A stretch of DNA of 64,000 nucleotides from Maridesulfovibrio salexigens DSM 2638 (GCF_000023445.1 NC_012881.1:2782501-2846500); one strand, 5' to 3'. Positions 1 through 8,732 are shown, counted from the first letter of the stretch. Notes: a model not told the origin generated them from the letters alone. Made by a program: numbers and translations.

Positions 1-129
1 GTTCAAAGCCATCATATCGGTCCAGCTTATGGACTTCTGTGCAGCCAGAACACCCAGCACCCCCGCATAAGCAACTACACTGGGTAAAAGCGGGACGTTA
101 GCTTTAACGCCGCGCATAAAACCGCTCAT
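1..129 (-). CDS. AzlC-family branched-chain amino acid exporter subunit, N-terminal fragment
   Basis: Only the first 43 codons lie in the window; the gene runs off the left edge. The reverse-strand reading starts MSGFMRGVKANVPLLPSV and continues into a hydrophobic first segment (VVAYAGVLGVLAAQKSISW). The pattern of a short N-terminus, then a Pro-rich entry to a first membrane helix with Gly-rich spacing, is that of AzlC proteins, the large subunit of the AzlCD branched-chain amino acid efflux pair. The start is supported by a GGAGG Shine-Dalgarno sequence a few bases upstream. The family call rests on a short stretch and is moderate. Nothing in the window shows whether azlD follows. Confidence 0.6.
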   Translation of the reverse strand, partial: MSGFMRGVKANVPLLPSVVAYAGVLGVLAAQKSISWTDMMALN

Positions 130-256
130 ATACAAACCTCCAGCATGAGGAAAATTACTTGAAAAGGAAAAACCAAGAATAGGACAGAACTGCTATTTAG
201 CCGAAATATGAAAAGGTTAAAAGATACAGATTAATCAAAAATCGACAGCACAAAAG

Positions 257-288
257 AAAAGGCCCGTCCGAAAGAACGGGCCTTTAAA
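257..288 (-). terminator. Rho-independent terminator of the dha operon
   Basis: A GGCCCGT/ACGGGCC stem extended by A:T pairs closes an 8-nt loop. On the minus strand it is followed by TTTTCTTTT. It lies about 20 bases beyond the dhaM stop. Confidence 0.85.
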
Positions 289-309
289 ATTATCGAATAC
301 AATTAAAAA

Positions 310-2799
310 CTATTTCAATAAATCGCGAACCTCATCGCCGGATTTTGCAGCTAAAGCTTTCTCAGCCAAAGCACAACAATCATCCATTGATACAGCGCGA
401 ATGGCTTCCTTCACTTCAGGTATGGAAGGCCCGCTCATGCTCAGCTCATCAAGACCGAGTCCAAGCAGCAATGCTGATGCCTTAGGGTTACCTGCCAGCT
501 CACCACACATACCGACCTCAATTCCGGTGGTCTTTGCAGCATCGCAAGTCATTTTGACCATGCGCAGCACAGCAGGATTGAGGCTGTCGCAAATCTTGGC
601 AACAGACTTGTTACCTCGGTCCGCAGCCATAACGTACTGGGTAAGATCATTGGTACCGATACTGAAGAAATCGCAGATTGCACCAAGCTTTTCAGCTTCT
701 GCAACAGCGGACGGAACTTCAATCATAATTCCGGTCTTAATCTTATCGGCGATCTTTACGCCTTCAGAAAGAAGACCTTCGCGAACCTCGGCCTGAAATG
801 CGAGGACGCCTTCAAGCTCTTCCACCCCGGAAATCATGGGGAACATGATCCAGATATTTTCCTCACTGGCAGCACGCAGTAAAGCGCGCAACTGGGTGCG
901 GAAAAGCTCAGGACGAGCCATGCAGAAACGTACTCCGCGTTCGCCGAGGAACGGATTCTCTTCAACCGGAGTATCGAGATATTTAACCGGCTTATCGCCG
1001 CCGATATCAAGGGTGCGGATAATTACAGGATTGCCATTCATGGCCTTGGCAGCTTCTACATATGCTTCGAACTGCTCCTGCTCATCCGGTTCCTGATCAC
1101 GGTCCTGAAAAAGGAATTCGGTACGGAAAAGCCCTACGCCCTCTGCTCCATATTCGAGCACACGAGGCGCATCGGCAGGAGTACCGATATTACCCATGAC
1201 CATAATTTCAGTGCCGTCCACAGTCTTGGCCGGGGCAGCACCTTTAGCCTTGGCTTCTTCACGATCAGCCAGCCACTGATCACGCTTGGCCGAAATTTCA
1301 TCCAGCTTGGCCTGATCCGGTGCGGTCCAAACCACGCCTTCAAAACCGTCAAGGGCAATCATCTTGCCATCGGAAACCTGCTGGAAGCATTCCCCTGTGC
1401 CGATAACCGCAGGGATACCCATAGAACGGGACAAAATTGCGGCGTGGGAGGTTGCCCCGCCAATCTCGGTAACAATCCCCAGCACTTTTTCAGGGTCCAT
1501 TCCGGCAACATCAGACGGGGTAAGATCATGAGCTACGATGATAGATTCACGTTCAAGCCTTATAGCCTGTTCACCTTCTCCGGTCAGCACACGCAATACA
1601 CGCCCTCCGCAATCCATAACGTCTGCGGCACGGGCTTGCATGTAGGCGTCATCGAGTCCCCGGTAATCAGAAGCCATCTTGTCCATGACCTGAAACCATG
1701 CGAACTCGGCATTAACCTTCTCTGCGGAAATAAGGTCCGCAGCGTTATCACGCATGTCCTTATCGCCTAAGATCAAGCCGTGCACTTCAAAAATTGCGGC
1801 GTTGGCTTTGCCTGCGGTCTTTTCAGTTTCACGCTGTAAAGCCTGAATATCTGCAAGAGCCGTTGCGATTGCCTGATCAAGACGCTCAGCTTCGGCATCA
1901 GTATCGGAAACGTCAATACGCTCTACTTCGGGCAAGGTTGCCAGATGAGCATAAACCGGACCAACTGCATAACCTGTGGATGCCGGAGCACCGGAAACAA
2001 ATCCTTCGCCACCGACCTTGCAGGGTTCAGTTTCCATGACCACTTCAGCTACATCTTCATCGCGCTCACCGAAATTATCGGCATGCAAAGCCTTCAAGCC
2101 TTCAATGGCCTGCTGTGCATCAGGTCCGGTCGCAGTGACAGTGATGGTTTCGCCGTTCTTGACCGCCAGCAAAGCAACCTGATTGATGCTCTTGCCGGAT
2201 GCTGTCTTATCGTCCTTGCGAATCTGAATAGTAGACTGAAATTTACCGGCCACGGCAACAAGGTTCGCTGCCGGGCGAGCGTGTAATCCCATCTTATTGA
2301 TGACCAGCAGGTCGCAACTGACCTCTTCGCCTTCCAAAACTTCTTCCTGAGCAGGACCGGCAGCCTGAACAGTCTCTCCGGTAATCGGGGCCAACTGCTC
2401 AATCTTTACATTCAAAGCTGCGCCAGCCTCAGCACTCACCTCTTTAAGAGAAGCGCCTACCGAAGCCTGCACTGCTGCAGCCATGGTTCCTTCCACAATC
2501 GGAGCCGAGCAAAGCAGAACCTTTTCCTTGACCTCATCGGGCAGGAAATCCAGTGCGGTTTCAGCACTCATGAGCGCACTGCCAAGGTCCATTATGACCA
2601 GCACACCTTCTTCGGATTGTGCGGCAACTGATTCAATGGCCATCATAACCTTCATAGGGTCGGTACCGATGGGGTTGTCCGGGTCATCAATGCCGCCAGC
2701 GGCTTCCATGACCACAGAGCCGCGAGTCATCTGCTCAGCCAGTTCCAAAACACCCTGCGCCAACATCTGGCTATGGGAAACAATTACTAATCCTACCAT
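310..2799 (-). CDS. dhaM: DhaM-HPr-enzyme I fusion: phosphoryl donor for dihydroxyacetone kinase
   Basis: The protein (829 residues) carries a whole PEP phosphorelay on one chain. Residues 1-125 are the DhaM EIIA-mannose-like domain with its phospho-histidine at His9 (VIVSHS). Residues 160-245 are HPr, with GLHARPA placing His173. From about 265 to the end is enzyme I, with the phospho-His in GGATSHAAILSR (His452), the PEP-site signature FFSIGTNDLTQYV and the GMCGELAG cysteine. E. coli DhaM stops after the N-terminal enzyme I part and depends on separate EI; here the PEP-binding domain is present, so self-sufficient phosphorylation from PEP is inferred. The role is to rephosphorylate ADP bound to DhaL. 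The ATG at 2799 is chosen over an in-frame start 11 codons upstream because CGGAGAG precedes it. It is the last gene of dhaK-dhaL-dhaM, 38 bases after dhaL. Confidence 0.92.
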   Translation of the reverse strand: MVGLVIVSHSQMLAQGVLELAEQMTRGSVVMEAAGGIDDPDNPIGTDPMKVMMAIESVAAQSEEGVLVIMDLGSALMSAETALDFLPDEVKEKVLLCSAPIVEGTMAAAVQASVGASLKEVSAEAGAALNVKIEQLAPITGETVQAAGPAQEEVLEGEEVSCDLLVINKMGLHARPAANLVAVAGKFQSTIQIRKDDKTASGKSINQVALLAVKNGETITVTATGPDAQQAIEGLKALHADNFGERDEDVAEVVMETEPCKVGGEGFVSGAPASTGYAVGPVYAHLATLPEVERIDVSDTDAEAERLDQAIATALADIQALQRETEKTAGKANAAIFEVHGLILGDKDMRDNAADLISAEKVNAEFAWFQVMDKMASDYRGLDDAYMQARAADVMDCGGRVLRVLTGEGEQAIRLERESIIVAHDLTPSDVAGMDPEKVLGIVTEIGGATSHAAILSRSMGIPAVIGTGECFQQVSDGKMIALDGFEGVVWTAPDQAKLDEISAKRDQWLADREEAKAKGAAPAKTVDGTEIMVMGNIGTPADAPRVLEYGAEGVGLFRTEFLFQDRDQEPDEQEQFEAYVEAAKAMNGNPVIIRTLDIGGDKPVKYLDTPVEENPFLGERGVRFCMARPELFRTQLRALLRAASEENIWIMFPMISGVEELEGVLAFQAEVREGLLSEGVKIADKIKTGIMIEVPSAVAEAEKLGAICDFFSIGTNDLTQYVMAADRGNKSVAKICDSLNPAVLRMVKMTCDAAKTTGIEVGMCGELAGNPKASALLLGLGLDELSMSGPSIPEVKEAIRAVSMDDCCALAEKALAAKSGDEVRDLLK

Positions 2800-2837
2800 T
2801 ATAAGACTCTCCGAGGGCCCTGCCGGGGGCATAATAT

Positions 2838-3467
2838 CTATGAAAGTACTTCTTTCAGGGTCTCAAGCATGTAATAAGAAGAAGTTGCACCGGGATCCTG
2901 ATGACCGATAGAACGTTCGCCGAGATAGCTGGCGCGTCCTTTTCTGGCCTGCAGAGGGATGGTGTCGGCAAGGGCCTTTTCACCTACGGGCAGTGCAGCT
3001 TCAACAATTGCGAGAACATCATCACCGTTTCCGGCCTTCTCTTTGACCACTTCGAGCACAGGTGCCCAGAGATCGTACATGGTCTTGTCGCCGAGATCAG
3101 GACGACCGCGCTGGAGGATGCCTTCAACACCGGCTTCGATTACTTTAGCGAAATCTTCGGAACTGAGTTCTTCCTTACCGCCCATGATCATGCCGCCCTT
3201 CATCCAGAAAGTTCCGTATAGGGGACCACTGGCACCGCCGACGCTGGACATGAGAGTCATACCAACAGTCTTAAGGATTGTGCCGATATCTTTGGCTTCT
3301 ACAGTGGGCAGCTTTTCCATGACCTTACCGAAACCGCGGTTCATGTTGATTCCGTGGTCGGCATCACCGATAGCGGCATCGAGTTCAGTGAGATATTCTT
3401 TTTTGTCGGCGTAAACTTCGTTAAGCTTTCCGAGCCATGCAATAAGTTGAGCCTTGTTCATGGACAT
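2838..3467 (-). CDS. dhaL: Dihydroxyacetone kinase, ADP-binding subunit DhaL
   Basis: DhaL is a 209-residue all-helical subunit that keeps ADP permanently bound and passes its phosphate to DhaK-bound dihydroxyacetone. ADP is recharged by DhaM rather than exchanged. The Mg-ADP-binding aspartates are visible in LDAAIGDADHGINMNRG near residues 29-42, and the Gly/Ser-rich nucleotide loops in SSVGGASGPLYGTF. Its length matches the DhaL family (about 210 residues). GGAGG lies 9 bases before the ATG. It sits between dhaK and dhaM, with a 191-base gap from dhaK that is unusually wide for this operon. Confidence 0.95.
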   Translation of the reverse strand: MSMNKAQLIAWLGKLNEVYADKKEYLTELDAAIGDADHGINMNRGFGKVMEKLPTVEAKDIGTILKTVGMTLMSSVGGASGPLYGTFWMKGGMIMGGKEELSSEDFAKVIEAGVEGILQRGRPDLGDKTMYDLWAPVLEVVKEKAGNGDDVLAIVEAALPVGEKALADTIPLQARKGRASYLGERSIGHQDPGATSSYYMLETLKEVLS

Positions 3468-3593
3468 TTTCTATCCTCCAAAAGATGACGCCATTAAAAA
3501 CTGGGTCAGGTTTAAAATTACGGTGGGCATATACGATAACAGCGTCAGCCCGGAAATACTCTTTGAAAAAGAGGCATTATTTCTAAAACGGGA

Positions 3594-3626
3594 ACGCAGA
3601 CGTGAAAGAACTCTCCCACGCCTGCG
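3594..3626 (-). other. Hairpin between dhaK and dhaL
   Basis: A 10-bp stem (CGCAGGCGTG with CACGTCTGCG, one G-U pair) closes a 12-nt loop in the 191-base dhaK-dhaL gap. Only a weak TTTT follows several bases later on the minus strand. It is more likely a processing, stability or partial-attenuation element than a full terminator. Confidence 0.4.
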
Positions 3627-3658
3627 CATTTTAAACTAATAATAAAGCAAAGTTAAGC

Positions 3659-4717
3659 CTAGCGGACAAAACCGGGAGTCTGTGCCGGGGCATCCCAGAA
3701 CTTAAGCATTTCATCATCAACCTTAAGCAGAGTGATAGAGAAGCCCTGCATTTCCAGAGAAGTGATGTAGGGTCCGATCAGGTTACGGACAATGTTGATA
3801 CCCTTGGCTTTGCAGACTTCATCAAGCTTTCTGTATACAGCGTAAAGTTCGGAAACCGGGGTTCCGCCCATGCTGTTAACAAATGCGATAACGTTGTCAC
3901 CCTTGGCGAACGGCTCATCGGTCAGTTCTTTATCTTCCCATTCGGTGCCGTTCCATTCGCGAACGATCCGGGTGTATGCGGGGTCATCAATGATCTGCTC
4001 AGCGGCATACTGGGTCATTTCATCAACAGATTTAAGGGGCATGCGCTCAATACCGGGCTCGCCGTGAATACCGATCCCCATCTCAACTTCGTCTTCACCG
4101 AGTTCGAAAGTCGGTTTACCTGCTGCGGGAACGGTGCAGGAAGTGAGAGCTACACCAAAAGAACGGCCATACTGGTTAACCTTGCGGCAAAGATCGGAGC
4201 ATTTTTCAAGATCGTATCCTGCTTCAGCAGCTGCGCCGACAATTTTTTCAGCCAGAACGGTGGTACCAACGCCGCGTCTACCTGCGGTGTAAAGGCTGTC
4301 CTTAACGGCTACGTCATCATCAATCAAAATATTCTGAACCTTTACGCCTTCTGCAGCAACAAGCTCAGCAGCGGCTTCAAAGTTCATTACGTCACCAGTG
4401 TAGTTCTTTACCATAAAAAGAACGCCGGCACCGCTGTCTACGGCTTTGGCGCATTCGTACATCTGGTCAGGGGTGGGAGAAGTAAAAACTTCACCGGGGC
4501 AGGCGCCGTCAAGCATACCTTTGCCGACAAAACCGCCGTGCATGGGTTCATGACCGGAACCACCGCCGGAAACAATAGCTACTTTTCCTTTAACAGGAGC
4601 ATCTTCACGGACTACGTAGTAGGGATCGTAGTTTACTTTCAGTTCAGGATGCGCGAGGGCCATACCCTCAAGCTGTTCCTTAACCACATTTTCCACATCA
4701 TTGATCAATTTTTTCAT
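3659..4717 (-). CDS. dhaK: Dihydroxyacetone kinase, substrate-binding subunit DhaK
   Basis: DhaK (352 residues) binds dihydroxyacetone covalently as a hemiaminal on a histidine and receives phosphate from DhaL-ADP, giving dihydroxyacetone phosphate for glycolysis. The covalent histidine is seen in [13 protein letters not shown], at His218 with the chosen start, the same number as in E. coli DhaK. The N-terminal [18 protein letters not shown] loop is the family signature. The start is taken at the ATG at 4717, preceded by AGAGGTGA; an in-frame GTG at 4729 lies inside that ribosome site and is rejected. It is the first gene of the dhaKLM operon. No glycerol dehydrogenase, glycerol kinase or DhaR-type regulator is found nearby. 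Confidence 0.95.
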   Translation of the reverse strand: MKKLINDVENVVKEQLEGMALAHPELKVNYDPYYVVREDAPVKGKVAIVSGGGSGHEPMHGGFVGKGMLDGACPGEVFTSPTPDQMYECAKAVDSGAGVLFMVKNYTGDVMNFEAAAELVAAEGVKVQNILIDDDVAVKDSLYTAGRRGVGTTVLAEKIVGAAAEAGYDLEKCSDLCRKVNQYGRSFGVALTSCTVPAAGKPTFELGEDEVEMGIGIHGEPGIERMPLKSVDEMTQYAAEQIIDDPAYTRIVREWNGTEWEDKELTDEPFAKGDNVIAFVNSMGGTPVSELYAVYRKLDEVCKAKGINIVRNLIGPYITSLEMQGFSITLLKVDDEMLKFWDAPAQTPGFVR

Positions 4718-4761
4718 AGTTAAAATCACCTCTGGTTCTAGGTTCCTTACGTGATGGCAAC

Positions 4762-4791
4762 ATTAAATCAATTGAGAAACATTGTCGACAA
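4762..4791 (-). promoter_or_regulatory. dhaK: Candidate dhaK promoter with an overlapping palindrome
   Basis: On the minus strand TTGTCG (-35-like) is followed after an 18-nt spacer by TTTAAT (-10-like), about 45 bases ahead of the dhaK ATG. The perfect palindrome TTGTCGACAA (4782-4791) covers the -35 region and may be an operator. Assigned by eye only. Confidence 0.35.
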
Positions 4792-5183
4792 ATGAACGCG
4801 TTTTTTTTCGCTTCCATTTAAATCATTTTTATTTACGGAATATAATTTTCATTTTCGAAAACATTTTCCTTAATATTTTCCATGAGAAATGATTTTAACC
4901 CCTGTTTCATCCCTGAGACGATCCCATCAGGAAAATAGATGCTGTATTGAATAACATACGCTTATAGGAAAATAGTTGGCACTTACCATACCAGCAAACT
5001 ATGCATGAAAACTTACTATTTCAAATTCGAACTCTTCACTATTTAATTGATAGTGATTTTTTTTATCAATTAGGCTGGTCAGCCTCTATTTTGATGATTA
5101 TATTTAATTATACACAAAAAAACATAATTCATTATTTTAATAAAAGGCAGGATCATACCTCATCCGGGGGAGAGGGGGACAAC
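4792..5183. other. AT-rich intergenic region between divergent dhaK and the first PEP-CTERM gene
   Basis: The stretch is strongly AT-rich and has no convincing coding region. The first 180 bases upstream of the downstream gene stay open in its frame, but they lack a ribosome site and a signal peptide and read as low-complexity noise. The only structure seen is the inverted repeat at 5044-5072. Confidence 0.5.
5044..5072. promoter_or_regulatory. 9-bp inverted repeat upstream of the first PEP-CTERM gene
   Basis: TAATTGATA and TATCAATTA are perfect inverted arms separated by 11 bases, centred about 125 bases before the ATG at 5184. It could be an operator, but AT-richness makes a chance match possible. 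Confidence 0.3.
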
Positions 5184-5819
5184 ATGAAGAATTTAATATT
5201 TATAACATTAATATCACTTTTTATTGCGGCTTCGGGCGCACAGGCAGCAACTATTAACGGATGGGCGCACAGCGATAACATTAGCGCCGACATATACACA
5301 ACCTACTCAGCAAGTGAGTCCAGTTTGTTACTTACCGTAACCAATACTTCGCCGGCGACCTCAGCATATCTCAGTGGTCTGTTATTTTCAGCTTCGGGGG
5401 CGACCTTAAACTTAAGAGAAGTAGCTTATTACTCTGACTCTATTTCAACTTCACCATTAAATGTTACAGACAACTGGTCTCAAGGGACTCCTGCAAGCGC
5501 CCTTCTCAACTCCCAACCCATGAAGTACCTTGAAGGATTAGATACAACCATTTTCACCGGTAGTGACTTTTTAGGCGGATCTCCTAATGACGCACTTCCA
5601 ATAGGCTGGACGGCAAATTTCATGTTCGATGTGGACGGGGCTTATACCGAATCCATAAATAACTTTGTAGCTCGTTTTCAGGGCATTAATTATCCCGGAC
5701 TAACCGGATCAGACAGTGATTTTGCCTCCTCTGTACCGACTCCCATACCGGGAGCAATCTGGTTGCTCGGAGCCGGATTGGGAGGACTGGCTATACTAAG
5801 ACGCAGAATGCAGGTGTGA
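5184..5819 (+). CDS. Secreted protein with a VPLPA/PEP-CTERM-type sorting signal, copy 1
   Basis: This 211-residue exported protein has unknown function. It has a signal peptide (MKNLIFITLISLFIAASGAQA), a beta-rich body with no recognised catalytic motif, and a C-terminal tripartite sorting signal: VPTPIPGAIWLL, then a glycine-rich hydrophobic segment, then a terminal RRR cluster. That layout marks VPLPA-CTERM/PEP-CTERM proteins, which are cleaved and anchored by an exosortase-like enzyme; none is encoded in the window. The ATG at 5184 is preferred over the longer open frame because GGGGGAGAGGGGGAC precedes it and the signal peptide then begins at residue 1. It is a tandem paralogue of the gene at 6068, of identical length, and each has its own terminator. 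Confidence 0.85.
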   Translation: MKNLIFITLISLFIAASGAQAATINGWAHSDNISADIYTTYSASESSLLLTVTNTSPATSAYLSGLLFSASGATLNLREVAYYSDSISTSPLNVTDNWSQGTPASALLNSQPMKYLEGLDTTIFTGSDFLGGSPNDALPIGWTANFMFDVDGAYTESINNFVARFQGINYPGLTGSDSDFASSVPTPIPGAIWLLGAGLGGLAILRRRMQV

Positions 5820-5824
5820 CCGTA

Positions 5825-5862
5825 AAATCCTCCGGCAGAGAGATTCTGCTGGAGGATTTTTT
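5825..5862 (+). terminator. Rho-independent terminator after PEP-CTERM copy 1
   Basis: AATCCTCCGGCAGA pairs with TCTGCTGGAGGATT around a short loop and is followed by TTTTTT. Confidence 0.92.
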
Positions 5863-6067
5863 CTGTTCATATCATTCGCCATAATCATAACATTATTGCC
5901 TGATGAAACTTTAAAGCCGTCGAAACAGAATAGTATACTTTTAAATTCCTACAGACTTCCCTAAACCTAGAATCATGCGTATATTTAAAGTATATCCAGA
6001 AATTTATACCAAAAAAGCATAATTTGTCATTGGTAATATTATTGAAAAGGGTCAAGGGGGAGGAATC

Positions 6068-6703
6068 ATGTATAAATTCATATTTGTACCAATACTGGCA
6101 GTCATGCTTGCAACATCGGCAGCTCAGGCCGCAACAATCTCCGGCTGGACACACCCTGACTACGTAAAGGCTGACATTAATACCTCATACTCCCCCGCAG
6201 ATTCCAGCCTGCTGCTGACAGTAAAGAACACCTCTCCGGCAGACTCAGCAACACTGAGAGGACTTCTATTTACTGCTCCTGATGTGACACTGACCCTGCG
6301 GGAAGTATCCTACTATTCCCAATCAGTCTCCACTCCCATACAAGTCACCAAAAACTGGAATATTGATTCTGCAGAGGGAACAAATCTAAATGCGGAACCT
6401 ATGAAATATTACGATGGACTGAACACAGTTTTATATACCGGAAATAATTTTCAGGGAGGTAATCCTAAAACAGGTCTCGATGTCGGCTGGACTGCAACTT
6501 TCCTGTTTGATGTGGATGGTGAAATGGAAGCACCATTGAATCAATTCATCGCCAGATTTCAAAGCATAGATTATGCTGGAATGACTGCATCAGACAGTGA
6601 CTTCGCACATTCTGTCCCGACACCTATTCCGGGTGCTGTTTGGCTGTTCACTTTCGGACTGGCCGGAATTGCCCTATTACGACAAAGAATAATCACTTCA
6701 TAA
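6068..6703 (+). CDS. Secreted protein with a VPLPA/PEP-CTERM-type sorting signal, copy 2
   Basis: This is the second 211-residue member of the tandem pair. It has a signal peptide (MYKFIFVPILAVMLATSAAQA) and a body clearly related to copy 1: both have ATI(N/S)GW near the mature N-terminus, SSLLLTV(T/K)NTSPA, a shared MKY stretch and a shared GWTA-F-FDVDG segment. It ends with VPTPIPGAVWL, a hydrophobic helix and a shorter basic tail (RQR) than copy 1. GGGGGAGGAATC gives a strong ribosome site. The function is unknown; a surface or matrix-associated role is inferred from the sorting signal. Sequence drift with an unchanged architecture suggests an old duplication. Confidence 0.85.
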   Translation: MYKFIFVPILAVMLATSAAQAATISGWTHPDYVKADINTSYSPADSSLLLTVKNTSPADSATLRGLLFTAPDVTLTLREVSYYSQSVSTPIQVTKNWNIDSAEGTNLNAEPMKYYDGLNTVLYTGNNFQGGNPKTGLDVGWTATFLFDVDGEMEAPLNQFIARFQSIDYAGMTASDSDFAHSVPTPIPGAVWLFTFGLAGIALLRQRIITS

Positions 6704-6707
6704 AACT

Positions 6708-6750
6708 AAAAATCCTCCGGCAAATCAATTTCGCCGGAGGATTTTTTTTA
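6708..6750. terminator. Bidirectional terminator between PEP-CTERM copy 2 and rbsR
   Basis: AATCCTCCGGC and GCCGGAGGATT form an 11-bp stem with an A-run on the left and a T-run on the right. It can stop both the plus-strand gene ending at 6703 and the rbs operon ending at 6770. Its stem resembles that of the terminator at 5825. Confidence 0.9.
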
Positions 6751-6769
6751 TCTGGTACGGAATAAATTT

Positions 6770-7777
6770 CTATTTCTTCAAATTGCTGACCGACTCCCGC
6801 TCGACAAGAGAGGGCTCAACCTTTATCTGCAACCCTTCGATTCGCTTACTGGACAACCTATCGATAAGGGTATCCACTGCACGTGCTGCTATTTCTTTCT
6901 TCGGCTGGTGAATGGTGGTTAGTGCCGGAGCTGTAAAACGGGAAATATAAACATTGTCATAGCCGATAACCGACAGGTCCTGCGGCACCCTGACTCCAAG
7001 TCTAACCGCTTCACTCAGCATACCGATAGCCATCATATCGTTACAAACAAATACGGCACTGGGCAGTTTATCAAGCCCGAAGAGATAATGCATGGCCTCG
7101 ACTCCGCCTTCGCAACCATAATCACCTTCCACTATCCACTCGTCACGAACAGGAAGACCTGTCTCGACCATAGCTTGTCGATAACCTTCCAGACGTTCCT
7201 TGGCTGAACGGCGGTCCTGCGGTCCAGCGATGCAACCGATATCGGTATGCCCCTTGGCGATTAAATACTTAGTGGCCAGACGAGCCCCGCTAAGTGAATT
7301 GTCATAAATCCTGTCCACATTATCTGATTCCGGACCCCAGTCGAAAACAACAATGGGAACGCTGCGCTCAGCTTCAATCAGATTGATAATCTCATCATTC
7401 ACTTCACTGCAAAGGAGCAGCAAGCCGTCTACGCGTTTCTCCTCAAGAGCATCGAGATTGGCTTCCATGCGGTTGATATCACCCTCTGTATTGCACAGGA
7501 AAAGAGTATACCCTCGCTCATAGCAACGGCGTTCAACCCCATGCACCACCTCGGCAAAGAAAGGGTTGCGGCTGGCAGTTACCAGCATGCCCAAAGTCCG
7601 GGTCTGCTGAACTTTCAGACTGCGTGCAATGGAAGACGGACGATAATTCAACTCCTCCACAGCCCGCTCCACCAGCTCCCGCTTCTCGTCACTGACGAAT
7701 CGAGTCCGGTTTAGAACATGTGATACAGTAGAGGTGGAAACGCCTGCCAATTTTGCTACGTCTTTGATGGTCGCCAT
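6770..7777 (-). CDS. rbsR: LacI-family ribose operon repressor
   Basis: This 335-residue regulator has a LacI helix-turn-helix at the N-terminus (TIKDVAKLAGVSTSTVSHVL, residues 3-22), the hinge region (NYRPSSIARSLK) and a periplasmic-binding-protein-like sensor domain (residues 60-330). It is the last gene of rbsDACBKR, the E. coli order, and starts 8 bases after rbsK. By family it represses rbs until ribose, or a phosphorylated ribose, binds. A matching operator core (AAACGTTT) lies in the rbsD promoter region near 12663, supporting autoregulation. The ribose specificity is inferred from context. Confidence 0.93.
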   Translation of the reverse strand: MATIKDVAKLAGVSTSTVSHVLNRTRFVSDEKRELVERAVEELNYRPSSIARSLKVQQTRTLGMLVTASRNPFFAEVVHGVERRCYERGYTLFLCNTEGDINRMEANLDALEEKRVDGLLLLCSEVNDEIINLIEAERSVPIVVFDWGPESDNVDRIYDNSLSGARLATKYLIAKGHTDIGCIAGPQDRRSAKERLEGYRQAMVETGLPVRDEWIVEGDYGCEGGVEAMHYLFGLDKLPSAVFVCNDMMAIGMLSEAVRLGVRVPQDLSVIGYDNVYISRFTAPALTTIHQPKKEIAARAVDTLIDRLSSKRIEGLQIKVEPSLVERESVSNLKK

Positions 7778-7784
7778 AAAATTT

Positions 7785-8711
7785 TTACGAATTATCCTTT
7801 ATAAATTTATTCACTTCTTCAAGGCTGGGAATGGAAGTCTGAGCGCCAAGACGGGTTACAGAAATCGCTGCCGCACCGTGTGCAAAACCAATAGCTTGTT
7901 CGAGACTTGCGCCCTTCTGCATGGAAGCAACCAGTGCACCATTAAAAGTATCCCCGGCAGCAGTCGTGTCCACAGGATCAACCTTGTACCCGCGGATAAG
8001 CTTCTTCCCTTCCGCACGGCTCACAAACGCCCCCTTCTCACCAAGTGTAATCAATACCGTTTCAACGCCTTTGCCGTGCAACACACAAGCAGCCATTGCA
8101 GCGTCATCCTCACTCTCCACCTTTACTCCGGTAAGCAATTCTGCTTCGGTTTCGTTGGGAGTGATTATATCAAGATTCGCCAGCAGAGAATCGGGCAAGG
8201 CACGGGCGGGTGCTGGATTCAAAATTACTTTTGTTCCTGCTTCGCGGGCTTCTTTTGCAACAAGCTCAATTGTTTCCAGCGGACTTTCAAGCTGCATAAG
8301 CAGGGTTTCAGCTTCGCGGATCAAACCAAGATGAGGCTTAAGAGCTTCGGGAGTAAGCGCTGCATTGGCTTCAGCAGAAATAGAAATGGCATTCTCGCCG
8401 CCGGCAGCAATCTGGATCAAGGCGATTCCGGTGGGCAGACCTTCCACAGTCATAACCGCAGAGGTTTCAATCCCGTCCTGCTGAAATTCATTGATCATAC
8501 GCCGTCCGAAATCATCATCCCCCACACAGGCAATAAAACCGATTTCCGCACCAAGACGGGCCGCAGCCACCGCCTGATTAGCTCCCTTGCCGCCGGGTAT
8601 GATCTGATAACCATGCCCGGTAACGGTCTCGCCGGGACGCGGGAAATTATCCACCTGCAAAACATGGTCAGCATTTACACTACCGAGAACGATTAATCTG
8701 GGCGAAGCCAT
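7785..8711 (-). CDS. rbsK: Ribokinase
   Basis: Ribokinase (308 residues, PfkB family) phosphorylates imported ribose to ribose 5-phosphate. PfkB signature 1 is seen as GGKGANQAVAAARLG near residue 40. Signature 2, with the catalytic aspartate, is DTTAAGDTFNGALV near residue 250. The N-terminal strand IVLGSVNADHVLQV carries the conserved N-D sugar-binding pair. The ATG at 8711 is chosen because GGAGAG lies directly upstream; the longer open frame would run into the hairpin at 8733. It is followed by rbsR after 7 bases. Confidence 0.95.
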   Translation of the reverse strand: MASPRLIVLGSVNADHVLQVDNFPRPGETVTGHGYQIIPGGKGANQAVAAARLGAEIGFIACVGDDDFGRRMINEFQQDGIETSAVMTVEGLPTGIALIQIAAGGENAISISAEANAALTPEALKPHLGLIREAETLLMQLESPLETIELVAKEAREAGTKVILNPAPARALPDSLLANLDIITPNETEAELLTGVKVESEDDAAMAACVLHGKGVETVLITLGEKGAFVSRAEGKKLIRGYKVDPVDTTAAGDTFNGALVASMQKGASLEQAIGFAHGAAAISVTRLGAQTSIPSLEEVNKFIKDNS

Positions 8712-8732
8712 AACACTCTCCATCTCGCGAAC

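Noticed and set aside
4976-5000. Sigma-54 promoter TTGGCAC...CCAGCA upstream of the PEP-CTERM gene
   Set aside because: The GG and GC elements are 14 bases apart instead of 10.
5001-5183. N-terminal extension of the first PEP-CTERM protein
   Set aside because: It lacks a ribosome site and would bury the signal peptide; the ATG at 5184 has a strong site.
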